Program-made: the position numbers and the translations under genes
DNA from: Alphaproteobacteria bacterium UBA6376
GTDB taxonomy: Bacteria; Pseudomonadota; Alphaproteobacteria; Rs-D84
Length of the DNA stretch: 64,000 bases
Assembly: GCA_002437665.1 (NCBI GenBank)
Contig: DJQW01000001.1
Span: forward strand, 382,102 to 446,101
Direction: 5' to 3'
Notes under the pieces: generated by a model
The model's database searches: none
The model's input: the letters and a program-made list of their open reading frames with translations, nothing else
What the model was told of the DNA's origin: nothing
Shown: positions 1 to 8,774 of the stretch, one piece after another
How positions within the stretch are numbered: position 1 is the first letter of the stretch
Layout of the letters: every line of letters starts with the position of its first letter

Positions 1-657
1 TCAGACGACACCGGTTGTAAACAAGAAACCCTGTTGAATATTACACTAGAGGCATACCCGAACAAAGACATTGAAGCCGTGGCCAAGGAAGGTTTCGAAA
101 AGATCAAAGCTGATTCAGCAAAACAGTTTTACCTGACCGAAAAAAACGAAATGAAAAATGGCGCAAAGCCTGACAATAGTGCGATTTATGCCAAAATTTC
201 CAGTGCCGCCATTGCCGACGGCGCGCAGATTCCTGCGATGATTGCCGACGTCAATGACAAGGCGTTTGGTTACAAGCGTTCTGATTGGGCCAAATTGAAA
301 TCGGACTTGTCTGGGCATACGATTCTGGGCCGCACGTCCAGCGGTACTGGCTATGCATTGGACGGCGAATACAGCATCAGCGACTTTTACCCAATGATGG
401 TTGATGCGTCCGATGGTGGTATCATCGACTTTGGCAACAAAGCCAGATTAAAAGGCACATTGATTGGCGCGGGTGCTGGTGGCGCATTGGGCGCATATGC
501 CGGTTACCAAGGGGCGCAATCCGATGTCGAAAACCGCTGGGTTACGGCTGTGCGCGAATACAAGGATTCGTTGCAGAAAATATACTGCGCCACCGGAAAA
601 CGATTCTTGGGCTATTACAACGACGAAATCGTAATCCCCACAATGACCAACCGATAA
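1..657 (+). CDS. Glycine-zipper protein, 5' end outside window (partial)
   Basis: The frame is open from the first base of the window, so this is the C-terminal part of a longer gene; a TTG at 34 is only an internal codon. About 218 residues are visible. Near residue 155 of the visible part there is a Gly/Ala-rich hydrophobic stretch (GTLIGAGAGGALGAYAG) of the glycine-zipper type, which in other proteins packs in membranes. I recognise no family and no catalytic motif. It ends just before a strong bidirectional hairpin terminator shared with the convergent lipoprotein gene. The function is unknown; the coding call is secure because codon use matches the core genome. Confidence 0.75.
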   Translation, partial: SDDTGCKQETLLNITLEAYPNKDIEAVAKEGFEKIKADSAKQFYLTEKNEMKNGAKPDNSAIYAKISSAAIADGAQIPAMIADVNDKAFGYKRSDWAKLKSDLSGHTILGRTSSGTGYALDGEYSISDFYPMMVDASDGGIIDFGNKARLKGTLIGAGAGGALGAYAGYQGAQSDVENRWVTAVREYKDSLQKIYCATGKRFLGYYNDEIVIPTMTNR

Positions 658-663
658 AACAAA

Positions 664-690
664 AACACCCGCCTGCGGGTGTTTTTTGTG
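664..690. terminator. Bidirectional rho-independent terminator
   Basis: The hairpin ACACCCGC-ct-GCGGGTGT is flanked by A-rich and T-rich runs, so it can end transcription of both convergent genes. Confidence 0.8.
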
Positions 691-699
691 GCGTATGGC

Positions 700-1167
700 T
701 TATTTGCATTCAAATATGTTATAACGATGTATTGTGGTGGTGCTCGCCCCGAAACCGGCGAGTGTCGTAATTGATGTTTTTCCTGCGCTTGCGGATGTGC
801 CTAACACACCACCAGCATTCTGAAAACTCACTGGCATGCTGATGTCTGAACCAGTTATCGCATTGCCGCCTATTTCAAAAACGGTTTTTAATATTTGTGA
901 CATATCAGAACTGGATATATTGCCCAGCAGGGTGCACTTGCCGTCTTTGGGTAATCCAGATGCGTAAATATCAATGTATGTGTATTTGTATTCTGGGGCG
1001 GTTTCAAATAAAGAGTGTCCTAATGCGTCTGCTTGCAGTCGGCCTTCGTAAAAACCACCTTCTCCTGTGATGTGCTTTGTGCCGTCATATGGGTAAAATG
1101 TCATTGCGGGGGAACATGCCGCCAACGCCAGCACCAGCGCGAAACCGCCGAATTGTATTGTTTTCAT
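700..1167 (-). CDS. Small secreted lipoprotein of unknown function
   Basis: A 155-residue protein with a classic lipoprotein signal: positive N-terminus (MKTIQF), hydrophobic core and lipobox LALAAC, predicting lipid attachment at Cys18. The mature part has no domain I recognise. The start at 1167 is chosen because AAGGAGACG lies at ideal distance upstream; an in-frame extension to 1221 lacks such a site. The C-terminal half is rich in Ser, Thr, Gly and Ala (GTSASAGKTSITTLAGFGAS). It is monocistronic, ending at the shared terminator. Function not assigned. Confidence 0.75.
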   Translation of the reverse strand: MKTIQFGGFALVLALAACSPAMTFYPYDGTKHITGEGGFYEGRLQADALGHSLFETAPEYKYTYIDIYASGLPKDGKCTLLGNISSSDMSQILKTVFEIGGNAITGSDISMPVSFQNAGGVLGTSASAGKTSITTLAGFGASTTTIHRYNIFECK

Positions 1168-1303
1168 AAACGTCTCCTTGGTATATTTGCCAGTATAAGA
1201 ATATTGTCTGGACGCGGGCAATAAAAAAATAATGTTTTTGTCTGTTTTGGGTTTTGGATTTATTTGAATAACATTTTTGTTGCCTTTGTTGTGACACGTT
1301 GTG

Positions 1304-1350
1304 TTCTAGTATAGGTTGATTTTTGCTGCAAAATACAACTTATACTAGAA
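1304..1350. repeat. Inverted repeat, left arm repeated 160 bp downstream
   Basis: Left arm TTCTAGTATAGGTTG (1304-1318) and right arm CAACTTATACTAGAA (1336-1350) are inverted copies with one mismatch. The left arm plus ATTTTTG recurs at 1464-1485 with one change. It could be a regulator-binding array or a recombination scar. Confidence 0.55.
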
Positions 1351-1372
1351 AATAATAGAGTTTTGCCTAATG

Positions 1373-1389
1373 TTCAACCTGTGGTTGAA
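1373..1389. repeat. Island palindrome copy 1 (CAACC-N3-GGTTG)
   Basis: Perfect palindrome TTCAACC-TGT-GGTTGAA. It is the first of about eight related palindromes confined to 1.3-21.3 kb. Confidence 0.7.
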
Positions 1390-1601
1390 TATTGTGCTGG
1401 TTAAACGCGATTTTGTTTGATATTTGGTTTTTTGTTGGTGTGTCTTATAAAACCTGATGTAAATTCTAGCATAGGTTGATTTTTGTGTGCCAAAACATTT
1501 GTGCAATCTATGATTGAATGTTGGTGTAAATTCGCGTAATGCGCGAATTTTATATGGTGTTTCGGGGTGTTTGAAAAATAAATAGAATTTACGTGCGCGC
1601 G

Positions 1602-1614
1602 CAACCTGTGGTTG
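1602..1614. repeat. Island palindrome copy 2
   Basis: CAACC-TGT-GGTTG, same core and spacer as copy 1, about 220 bp before mrr. A decayed relative, CAATC-TAT-GATTG, sits at 1504-1516. Confidence 0.65.
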
Positions 1615-1831
1615 AATTGTGGTCTGAAAAAACGCGCTTGCATGAAAAAATACGTGCCACGCCGTAATGCGCCCAGTGATACTATAACCAAATCACGTGC
1701 CCCAATGACTATAACTAAAAATATTGGGAAAAATTTCCTAAAAATATAGTAATTACAATAAGTTGTTGCTTTTATTCCTAGCGTGTGTTATTTAATCTTT
1801 TATCAAAACAGATAATTTACAGGAGAAAAAT

Positions 1832-2725
1832 ATGTCGTTGCCAAATTATCAGGAATTTATGCGACCATTGTTGCAAGTATACGCGGAAATAAAAGAACCA
1901 CGCAAAATTGCGAAATTGGAACAAGTTGTGGCAAACAAAATGCACCTGACCAGCGAACAACAAGGTGAAATGATTAGGAGCAAGCGGAACACAGTTGTTT
2001 ATTCACGTCTTCATTGGGCCAGTTATTATATGTATATTGCCGGATTGCTGCGTAAACCGCAACCTGGGTATTATGAAATCACGCCGGCAGGTATCAGTGC
2101 ATTGAAATCAGGCGCACAAATAAATGACGCTTATTTGTCTCAATTTCCGGATTTTGTCGCCTTTATGAATCGTTCCAATATGAAAATCAAGAACACACAG
2201 GGCGAAACTTGTTCGGTCAGTCAAGATCCAGAGGAAAGTATAGATTCAGCTATTAGCGAAATAAATGCAGCACTGGAAGATGAAATTTTAACGTCAGTGA
2301 AAAACATTCATCCACAACGTTTTGAGCAGGTCGTAGTTGAATTGATGGAGGCCATGGATTATGGCACGGGAAAACTGACGCAATATACTGCAGATGGTGG
2401 CATAGACGGCATAATCTACGAAGATGAATTGGGTTTGTCTAAAATATATTTGCAAGCAAAGCGTTATTCAGATAGCAAAATCAATGAAAAAGAAATGCAG
2501 AATTTTATCGGCGCATTGGCATCCAATGGCGTGTCCAAAGGAGTGTTTATGACGACGTCGTACTTTTCAGACAAGGCGCGTTCACGTGCCGACAAGGCCC
2601 AGAATATGATAATTCGCCTGATTGATGGCGCGGAATTGGCCAAGTTGATGCGAAAACACAATTTGGGTGCTCGTGCCAAGAAAAATTACGACATCAAAGA
2701 ATTTGATGAAACATATTTCCAGTAA
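1832..2725 (+). CDS. mrr: Mrr-type restriction endonuclease
   Basis: A 297-residue protein with the two-part Mrr layout: an N-terminal winged-helix Mrr_N region (about residues 1-95) and a C-terminal PD-(D/E)xK nuclease fold. Visible nuclease motifs are ADGGIDGII (the catalytic Asp) and YLQAKRY (QxK), then a region predicting the usual helix (ASNGVSKGVFMTTSYF). Mrr enzymes cut DNA carrying methylated bases, so this should act against foreign modified DNA in the cytoplasm; methyl specificity cannot be read here. A good AGGAGA site precedes the ATG. It lies 72 bp upstream of gajA on the same strand and may share its transcript. Confidence 0.9.
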   Translation: MSLPNYQEFMRPLLQVYAEIKEPRKIAKLEQVVANKMHLTSEQQGEMIRSKRNTVVYSRLHWASYYMYIAGLLRKPQPGYYEITPAGISALKSGAQINDAYLSQFPDFVAFMNRSNMKIKNTQGETCSVSQDPEESIDSAISEINAALEDEILTSVKNIHPQRFEQVVVELMEAMDYGTGKLTQYTADGGIDGIIYEDELGLSKIYLQAKRYSDSKINEKEMQNFIGALASNGVSKGVFMTTSYFSDKARSRADKAQNMIIRLIDGAELAKLMRKHNLGARAKKNYDIKEFDETYFQ

Positions 2726-2797
2726 TACATTGGTACGAGAAAATAAACCGATGGAGCAAAGAATAAAAATCAAAAATGTGTAAGAAAGGTGCCTGCC

Positions 2798-4684
2798 GTG
2801 TACATATCAAAAGTCGATATTAGAAATTTCAGATCGCTAAAAGATTTTTCTATAACTCTCGAGAAAGGGTTGTCGGTTATTGTTGGGCGTAACAATACCG
2901 GTAAGACATCGTTTTTGATAGCATTAAGTAGATTCATCAACGATGGCAAAATCAATTTTTATGATTTAAATACAGAGTTTAGCAAATTTCTATGTGACTT
3001 ACTCACCACAGGTAATGTCATGGAAGAGAATGATTTTAATGAACAGTATAGTGGGGATAAGGAGCTGGGAGTTTTCTTGTCTTTTGTTATTACATATGAT
3101 GACAATGATAATTTGAGGAATTTGTCTAAATTTATGATTGACCTAGATGAAAATGTTAAAACCGTATCCTTCAAGATGAAGTTCATCTTAACGTACGATA
3201 ACTACAAAAAAATTACCCAAAAACTAGATAATAAAGAACCTGAGGCAAAAGTAAGTTATATAAAAAAACATATAAACGATATTTTAGTTTGGAATGCGTA
3301 TTCTTATTTTCAAAATGGCGATAAAGAATGCAGGCACTGTTTTGATAAGAAAGACCAATCCTTGGGGAAACTTATAGCTATAGAGACAATACGTGCACCA
3401 AGAGATTTTGTAAAAAATAATTCAAAAACATTATCTGAACTATCTAACGAATTTTTTCAATGCAAAAAAAGCCAAAAGGAAGAAGTTGTTGAAAATTTTG
3501 AAGCATCTCTGGTTGATATGGATAAGCGTCTGAAAGACGAATATGTAAAGATTTTCGACGATGTTTTTAAGAAAATACGAGAATACATAGATGACGAGCA
3601 TATAAAGCCACAAATTGTTTCAGAACTATCGGCAGAAAACCTGTTGAAACAAAATGTTATTGTAAAATATCAAGATGATTTGCCGGAATATAATAATGGC
3701 TTGGGATATTTGAATTTAATAGCCATATTATTTGATATTCAAATTTTTGCTGAAAAACAAAAAAATACCGAACGACCTGATATTTCATTATTGTGTATAG
3801 AAGAACCAGAAGCGCACACGCACCCACAATTACAATATATTTTTATTAAACAAATAAAAAAATTGATACGAGAGTGTAGTTTTCAAAGTATTATTTCTTC
3901 ACATTCAACACATGTCGTGTCCCAAGCAAATTTTGAAGATATAAGGTATTTTTATATAAGCAATAGTACCGGCGTACACTCTAAAAGTTTAACAGATTTG
4001 CGGGGGCTCTTGGATGATGATGTGTATACCTTTTTCAAAAAATATCTCACTGTAAATTTGGCAGAATTATTTTTTGCTGACAAAGTAATTTTTATTGAAG
4101 GGAACACAGAACGTATTTTGCTGCCGATATTTATTGAAAAGCTTAGACAGCGGGATGAATATAAAAATATTCTTAATGAAAACGTTAGTGTCTTTACTGT
4201 TGGTGGGGCTTATGCATATAAATTCAGACCGTTAATTGATTTTTTGAACATAAAATGCCTTATCATAACGGATGTAGATTACAAAAAAAACAATAATAAG
4301 AACCACGGAACAACTAATGCAACCATTAGAAATTTAATACCTAAGCACTCTTCAACGCTTGCAGATTTAATTCGTGCTGCCAACGAGGAAGTGGAAAAAA
4401 ATAAATTGTATCTCGCCTTTCAAAGGGATGGAACGCGCTCTTTTGAAGATGCTTTTTTTGAAGCCAATAAGTCATTTATTATAGACAATGTAAACCGCTT
4501 TTCGTCGTTAAAAAATAAATCTAAAATCGCAATTTATGAAGGTAAAGATGTGTTTGCTGAACGGTTTGTGAAAAGTAAGACGGGATTTGCCATGGATGTT
4601 TTAATATTATCTCAGGACAATGATTACAAAGATTGGAAAACGCCAACCTACATAGAAGAGGGCTTGAAATGGCTGATGAAATAA
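2798..4684 (+). CDS. gajA: Gabija protein GajA: OLD-family ATPase with TOPRIM nuclease
   Basis: About 628 residues. The N-terminal ABC-type ATPase half has Walker A GRNNTGKTS near residue 30, a Walker B-like LLCIEEPEAHTHPQ and a switch His in SSHSTHV. The C-terminal TOPRIM half shows the glutamate motif (VIFIEGNTERILLP) and an Asp motif (LIITDVDY). This is the OLD nuclease layout of GajA, which assembles with GajB and nicks DNA when nucleotide pools fall during phage attack. GTG at 2798 is preferred because AAGG sits 8 bases upstream; GTG at 2789 is the alternative. The gene is strongly AT-rich. Its end overlaps gajB by 16 bases, implying translational coupling. Confidence 0.88.
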   Translation: MYISKVDIRNFRSLKDFSITLEKGLSVIVGRNNTGKTSFLIALSRFINDGKINFYDLNTEFSKFLCDLLTTGNVMEENDFNEQYSGDKELGVFLSFVITYDDNDNLRNLSKFMIDLDENVKTVSFKMKFILTYDNYKKITQKLDNKEPEAKVSYIKKHINDILVWNAYSYFQNGDKECRHCFDKKDQSLGKLIAIETIRAPRDFVKNNSKTLSELSNEFFQCKKSQKEEVVENFEASLVDMDKRLKDEYVKIFDDVFKKIREYIDDEHIKPQIVSELSAENLLKQNVIVKYQDDLPEYNNGLGYLNLIAILFDIQIFAEKQKNTERPDISLLCIEEPEAHTHPQLQYIFIKQIKKLIRECSFQSIISSHSTHVVSQANFEDIRYFYISNSTGVHSKSLTDLRGLLDDDVYTFFKKYLTVNLAELFFADKVIFIEGNTERILLPIFIEKLRQRDEYKNILNENVSVFTVGGAYAYKFRPLIDFLNIKCLIITDVDYKKNNNKNHGTTNATIRNLIPKHSSTLADLIRAANEEVEKNKLYLAFQRDGTRSFEDAFFEANKSFIIDNVNRFSSLKNKSKIAIYEGKDVFAERFVKSKTGFAMDVLILSQDNDYKDWKTPTYIEEGLKWLMK

Positions 4685-6264
4685 TCGAAGAAATGCAAAA
4701 TGTATTTATGGCCGATAAAAGTTTTGTTCTTGTTGGTGGGGCCGGCAGCGGGAAGACGCATTCGCTCAACAAACTGGTAAACCGGATATATTCCAATCAA
4801 GCATGTGCCAAAGTTGCGTGTATAACTTATACAGATGTTGCGGCCGAAGAGATAAAAAAGAGGTGTTTGAACACAGAAAGAACTAATGTCTTGCAGGTAT
4901 CTACAATCCATAGTTTCTTGTGGCAAAATATAAAAAATTTTCAACCAGGGTTAAAGCGTGTTTTAATTGATTTACTTATAGATGGGCGCATAAGAAAAGA
5001 TGATGTTGTTGAACTGGATGAGTTGACTTATTTATTAAAGGACAAGGACGTAGATTATAAAAATTATAGAAAGATATCAGATGGGGTAATATCTCATGAT
5101 GATTTACTAAAAATATTTGCAGAAATGCTCAAATTATATCCGTTATTATCGCGCATATTTGCGGATAGTTATGATTACATATTGGTCGATGAATACCAAG
5201 ATACATCGTCAGTTGTAATAGATGTATTTATAGAATTGATCAAGAAAAAATGTAAAACAAAATTTGGTTTCTTTGGTGATACTATGCAGGCCATTTATTC
5301 CAATGGAATCGGGGATTTGAATAAATATATCGCCGATGGTACATTGGAGAAAATAGAAAAACAGGATAATTATCGCTGTTCAATGGCGGCAATTGAGTTG
5401 TGCAATAAGATTAGAAATGACGGTTTAATACAGCGTGCTGCCCATCTAGACAATAATGGTCATGTGGACAATAAACCAGGGCGGGCCATATTTGTTTATA
5501 GTAATAGTTGTTTGGATGATTTTAGAAAAACTGATGTGTATAATGAAATCTTTGAAAACAAAAGTCCAGATAAGGAGATGTATTTAACAAATCGACTTGT
5601 TGCCCAACATGCAAAATTTGGGGAGCTATTAGCCGCCTATATCTCCAGAGAAACATATGGTCAAAGTGGCAAGGAACGACTTATAGGAACAAACAAAGAC
5701 AAACTTGCAGCTCATTTATCACATATGGCCAAGTTGGTTTACCTGTATAACCATCGGGTGTTTGATGAATTTATTCAGGCGGTGTCTATCAAGGTAGAGT
5801 GTCATAGTGATAAAAGAAAATTAAAAGGTAAAATGGAGACATTTTTAGAGAAGGATATGTCGGTTGAAACCGCAATAAATTCCATGAATGAACTTGGTTT
5901 GCTTCATGTGAGTGATGAGGTACAAGAGTTCCCCATTTTGTATAACAAAGTTAAAAATATTGCATTCAGCGAGGCGTTAGCACTCTATGAGTATGAGAAT
6001 AAGCATACGCCGTTTTCTACGCAGCATGGTGTAAAGGGTGATGAGTTTAATAATGTTTTGGTTGTACTAGATAACGGGCAATGGAATATATATGACTTTA
6101 AGAAATTATTTTCTGACAATCCGCCGGATAATGTTTTGAAATTATTTTATGTCTGTGTATCAAGAACAGCTAATAATCTTGCTGTTTTTATGAAAGAGCC
6201 ATCTGAGTCTATAATCAATAAAGCAAAACAATGGTTCGGCAATAATAATGTAATTTCTGTTTAG
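4669..6264 (+). CDS. gajB: Gabija protein GajB: UvrD-like helicase
   Basis: A 531-residue superfamily 1 helicase. Visible motifs: Walker A GGAGSGKTHS near residue 25, motif Ia (CITYTDVAAEEI), motif Ib (VSTIHSFLW), Walker B VDEYQDTS, motif III (GFFGDTMQAIYS), motif IV NYRC, and C-terminal motifs STQHGVKGDEFNNVLV and FYVCVSRTANNL. The size is close to known GajB. An in-frame TTG at 4633 would extend it, but ATG 4669 has AGAGGG at correct spacing. In Gabija, GajB senses DNA ends or terminated products and activates GajA. The tight overlap with gajA makes the pairing secure. Confidence 0.88.
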   Translation: MADEIIEEMQNVFMADKSFVLVGGAGSGKTHSLNKLVNRIYSNQACAKVACITYTDVAAEEIKKRCLNTERTNVLQVSTIHSFLWQNIKNFQPGLKRVLIDLLIDGRIRKDDVVELDELTYLLKDKDVDYKNYRKISDGVISHDDLLKIFAEMLKLYPLLSRIFADSYDYILVDEYQDTSSVVIDVFIELIKKKCKTKFGFFGDTMQAIYSNGIGDLNKYIADGTLEKIEKQDNYRCSMAAIELCNKIRNDGLIQRAAHLDNNGHVDNKPGRAIFVYSNSCLDDFRKTDVYNEIFENKSPDKEMYLTNRLVAQHAKFGELLAAYISRETYGQSGKERLIGTNKDKLAAHLSHMAKLVYLYNHRVFDEFIQAVSIKVECHSDKRKLKGKMETFLEKDMSVETAINSMNELGLLHVSDEVQEFPILYNKVKNIAFSEALALYEYENKHTPFSTQHGVKGDEFNNVLVVLDNGQWNIYDFKKLFSDNPPDNVLKLFYVCVSRTANNLAVFMKEPSESIINKAKQWFGNNNVISV

Positions 6265-6341
6265 TTAAAATTGGCGGACTCATATTTTAGAGAGTGCTCT
6301 AAAAACGGTTTGATATAAAATAACAGAGATTAGACATTGTA

Positions 6342-6358
6342 TTCAACCACAGGTTGAA
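6342..6358. repeat. Island palindrome copy 3
   Basis: Perfect TTCAACC-ACA-GGTTGAA just downstream of gajB. Copy 7 (21200-21216) occupies the same position relative to the duplicated ADP-ribosylglycohydrolase 3' end. Confidence 0.75.
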
Positions 6359-6379
6359 ACGAGTGGCTGATTTTGGTGT

Positions 6380-6527
6380 CTACACGACCGCGCTCTCAAA
6401 TCGGTCTACGATTTCAAGTAATGTGTCTGGTACATATTTTCGGGCGTTCGCCTGTATGTCGGCTGGCACGCCATAGTACGCACCGGCAACAGCGCCCGTA
6501 ATGGCGGCAATCGTGTCACTGTCGCCA
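6380..6527 (-). pseudogene. Displaced 3' fragment of ADP-ribosylglycohydrolase gene
   Basis: These 148 bases match the last 148 bases (about 49 codons, stop included) of the intact gene at 21239-22027 with six mismatches and no gaps. In the matching frame the fragment still reads through to ...RFESAVV-stop, against RFENAVA-stop in the intact copy. Homology ends abruptly after GTCGCCA on the inner side and fades beyond the stop on the outer side. The two copies are direct repeats 14.86 kb apart, as expected for a gene end displaced by insertion. Confidence 0.85.
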
Positions 6528-6763
6528 ACCTTGCAAAATTTGCTGACGCAAACCGGCATACTGCCATCTGCCTTTTTGCGGCGGTTCGAACCCCCGCCCG
6601 TGGGATCTCATCCCGCCCCACACCCATGAGAGATAATAAAAGACGCCACATGCGGGGGGGGATTCTTGCGGTGTGGCAAGATTCTACGGCGAACGCCATA
6701 CAACAAAATACAGGGATTATCAGGGAATTTTTGTAATTTCCGCCCCAGCGCGCCACCAATTAT

Positions 6764-6780
6764 TCAACCTCAGGTTGTAT
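6764..6780. repeat. Island palindrome copy 4
   Basis: TTCAACC-TCA-GGTTGTA; the core CAACC-N3-GGTTG is perfect. It lies about 200 bp beyond the 3' end of the DUF4143 gene. Confidence 0.65.
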
Positions 6781-6978
6781 TACATCGCCAAAATCTGGCA
6801 TTTGGCGCAAAAATATAACAATATACATAACAGGGAATTATATTCGCGAAACAGGGATTTTAGATCGCACTATCAGGCAATCGGCCCCACAGCCAAAACA
6901 CACCAACATTTATCGCTACCCCCAACCAAACATTCGGTAATATACGATGGACGATTGCTGCCATTGCTATTAAAAGTT

Positions 6979-8328
6979 TTATCCTTGCGTATCCAACAGC
7001 CAGCGCAATGCATTTACACGTTTTATGCCGCCATCATTGCTTTCATCTGGATCCATGGTCAGCAAAATTTTTGGGTGATTATCCCTTATTTCCTTTAACG
7101 GCGCCATTTCCCGTGCAATAACTTCCGGATTTTTGGCAGTATACGCCACTTGATAATATTCAACCAAACCACCCGGCTTCTGGGCCACAAAATCCACTTC
7201 TATCGTCCTGCGCTCCGTGGTTCCATCTGGTAATGTAACAAACTTTTTTATCTTTCCGACCGATACATCATACCCACGATGAATCAATTCTAAATACACA
7301 ACATTTTCAAGAATCCGTCCCATGTCAGCATCTTTTTGCCCGATAACAGCTGCACGCAGCCCGGCATCAACGACATAATATTTCGGTTCAGTATTTAGTA
7401 TTTGTTTACCCTTGATGTCGTATTGATCGCATTTATACATTAGGAAACTGTCCAACAACCCTTTGACATAGATGTCTATTGTTGGAACGGTGGCCATACG
7501 TCCTCCCGCTCTCAGACCGCGCTCTATACCACGTAAAGATGTTTCGCGTCCAATATTATCAAACATGTAACGGATCACTGCATCCAATTTATTGTCGTTT
7601 CCTATATTAAAGCGTTTAATAATATCCTTTTGGACGGTATTGCGGTAGACAGTATCTACGAGATAATCCGTCACGATCTGTTGATCCGTGCGAAATATCA
7701 ACTGTTGAACTTGTGGGAAACCGCTTTCTCGCAAATACGCAAGATATATATCATATATGCTGGGGCCATGTTGAAATTCCTCTCGTGTTTTTGGTTCGTG
7801 CTCCAAGCCAATGTGGTATGCAGAGAAATATTCACTGAACGTCAGAGGCTGCATCTTGATCTCTATATATCGCCCCCCAAAAGAATTTGCGATATCGCTA
7901 GAAAACATATATGCATTAGATCCAGTCAAATAGACATCTATATTGCCACGCATGCGCAGACCATTCGCCAACTTTTGCCAATTATTCAATAACTGAACTT
8001 CATCTATAAAAACATAATATAGTCTCTGGTCTTTTACCTGATTTAATATATGCTTTAAAACTATTTCATAACCATTTAAAAAACCATTTTCGGCAATCTG
8101 TAACCCCAACTCGTCTGTCTGAACTGGGTCCTCCAGATTTAACGATATTATAGATTCTGGGGCTACTTTATTAAACATCAACTCTGACTGAAACATTTGC
8201 AACAACTTGGATTTACCGCAACGACGAACCCCGGTTACTATTTTAACCAGGTCCGTTTGCCCTTGCCATTGTTTCAATCGAGCTATATAACTCGGTCTGA
8301 CCACTAAAATTTCTGTTCCCTGGCTCAT
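6979..8328 (-). CDS. AAA-family ATPase with DUF4143 domain
   Basis: A 449-residue protein of the AAA_14/DUF4143 family. The N-terminal ATPase shows Walker A GVRRCGKSKLL near residue 35, Walker B YVFIDEVQLL and a sensor LTGSNAYM. The C-terminal DUF4143 half (from about residue 200) contains a degenerate nuclease-like core (RRTIEVDFVAQKPGGLVEYYQVAYT), where an Asp...Gln-x-Ala arrangement replaces a canonical E-x-K. The family is common in prokaryotes and often lies in accessory regions, but its biochemical role is not established. The ATG has GAGG upstream and a near-consensus promoter follows the same strand. Island palindromes lie on both sides, as if the gene were one cassette. Confidence 0.85.
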   Translation of the reverse strand: MSQGTEILVVRPSYIARLKQWQGQTDLVKIVTGVRRCGKSKLLQMFQSELMFNKVAPESIISLNLEDPVQTDELGLQIAENGFLNGYEIVLKHILNQVKDQRLYYVFIDEVQLLNNWQKLANGLRMRGNIDVYLTGSNAYMFSSDIANSFGGRYIEIKMQPLTFSEYFSAYHIGLEHEPKTREEFQHGPSIYDIYLAYLRESGFPQVQQLIFRTDQQIVTDYLVDTVYRNTVQKDIIKRFNIGNDNKLDAVIRYMFDNIGRETSLRGIERGLRAGGRMATVPTIDIYVKGLLDSFLMYKCDQYDIKGKQILNTEPKYYVVDAGLRAAVIGQKDADMGRILENVVYLELIHRGYDVSVGKIKKFVTLPDGTTERRTIEVDFVAQKPGGLVEYYQVAYTAKNPEVIAREMAPLKEIRDNHPKILLTMDPDESNDGGIKRVNALRWLLDTQG

Positions 8329-8352
8329 ATCAACCTCTTTGTCCTAATGGGC

Positions 8353-8381
8353 ATTATACTTTACAAAAACGTTAAAGTCAA
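8353..8381 (-). promoter_or_regulatory. Promoter of the DUF4143 ATPase gene
   Basis: On the minus strand, -35 TTGACT (8376-8381) and -10 TATAAT (8353-8358) are 17 bases apart, 25 bases before the start codon. The -35 is overlapped by the TTTACAAAAGTGTT box. Confidence 0.75.
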
Positions 8382-8394
8382 CACTTTTGTAAAA
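8381..8394 (-). promoter_or_regulatory. Candidate shared operator TTTACAAAAGTGTT, copy A
   Basis: Read on the minus strand this 14-mer is identical to one upstream of hsdR (15417-15430). It overlaps the -35 element, where a repressor would act. Further TTTACAA / TTTTGTAAA half-sites lie at 8358-8368, 8398-8407 and 8423-8433. Confidence 0.5.
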
Positions 8395-8774
8395 TACACT
8401 TTACAATAATGTTGTTTTTGACGTTTTTGTAAAATGAGACAAAAAACTACCATTGCGGAGAAAAAGCATCCTAATCTCCGCAAAATTTGCGGAGATTAGT
8501 TTGAATTTACCCCCCCCAGCAACGTCATACAATTTTTGCACACGTACCAAAGTGCAAAAGCCAACGATTCAACCACGGATTGTATTATGCCTACAAAATT
8601 CACCACTTTCAACAAAATATGATAGTTATATGTGTGCCCTAAAAGGCATTATGCCAGCTGCAACCAGTTCTGTAAACAGTTGATGTACACGCTGCAACTT
8701 ATCGCTAATTATATCGCTAGTTTTTATATTTAAATCAGCGATAAACATACCCTTTTTACAACCCTAGGTTGTAT
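8395..8774. other. AT-rich spacer between DUF4143 gene and ISP-like gene
   Basis: No gene is supported in this spacer. It contains TTTTGTAAA half-sites, a degenerate palindrome CAACC-ACG-GATTG (8570-8582) and a better one at 8758-8772. A 76-codon plus-strand frame has no start site and no similarity I recognise. Confidence 0.5.
8758..8772. repeat. Island palindrome copy 6
   Basis: ACAACC-CTA-GGTTGT, perfect, immediately before the 3' end of the ISP-like gene. Copy 5 (degenerate) is at 8570-8582. Confidence 0.65.

Larger units (their letters stand above)
1168..1831. other. AT-rich intergenic region with repeats upstream of mrr
   Basis: I see no convincing gene here; a 96-codon minus-strand frame (1401-1691) lacks a ribosome site. 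The stretch holds a 15-nt imperfect inverted repeat (1304-1350), a near-exact direct repeat of one arm at 1464-1485, and three copies of the island palindrome at 1373-1389, 1504-1516 (degenerate) and 1602-1614. It marks the change from core GC content to the AT-rich island. Confidence 0.6.
6265..6978. other. Intergenic remnant region between gajB and DUF4143 gene
   Basis: It holds palindrome copies 3 and 4, a gene fragment (6380-6527) and otherwise unassignable sequence. From 6528 to 6760 the GC content is core-like with a GC-rich patch; from 6760 it turns AT-rich. Frames of 117 and 141 codons here show no start signals or family resemblance. Confidence 0.55.

Noticed and set aside
1401..1691. 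96-codon minus-strand open frame upstream of mrr
   Set aside because: No ribosome-binding site, composition of intergenic repeats, crosses three palindromes, and no family resemblance.
6585..6620. GGTTCGAACC near 6588 resembling a tRNA T-arm
   Set aside because: No acceptor, anticodon or D-arm can be built around it and the loop size is wrong.
6406..7098. 117- and 141-codon open frames between gajB and the DUF4143 gene
   Set aside because: The first runs in the wrong frame through the gene fragment; the second has no start signal and overlaps the DUF4143 gene.
8453..8683. 76-codon plus-strand frame
   Set aside because: No start site; spans the degenerate palindrome and shows no protein-like pattern.
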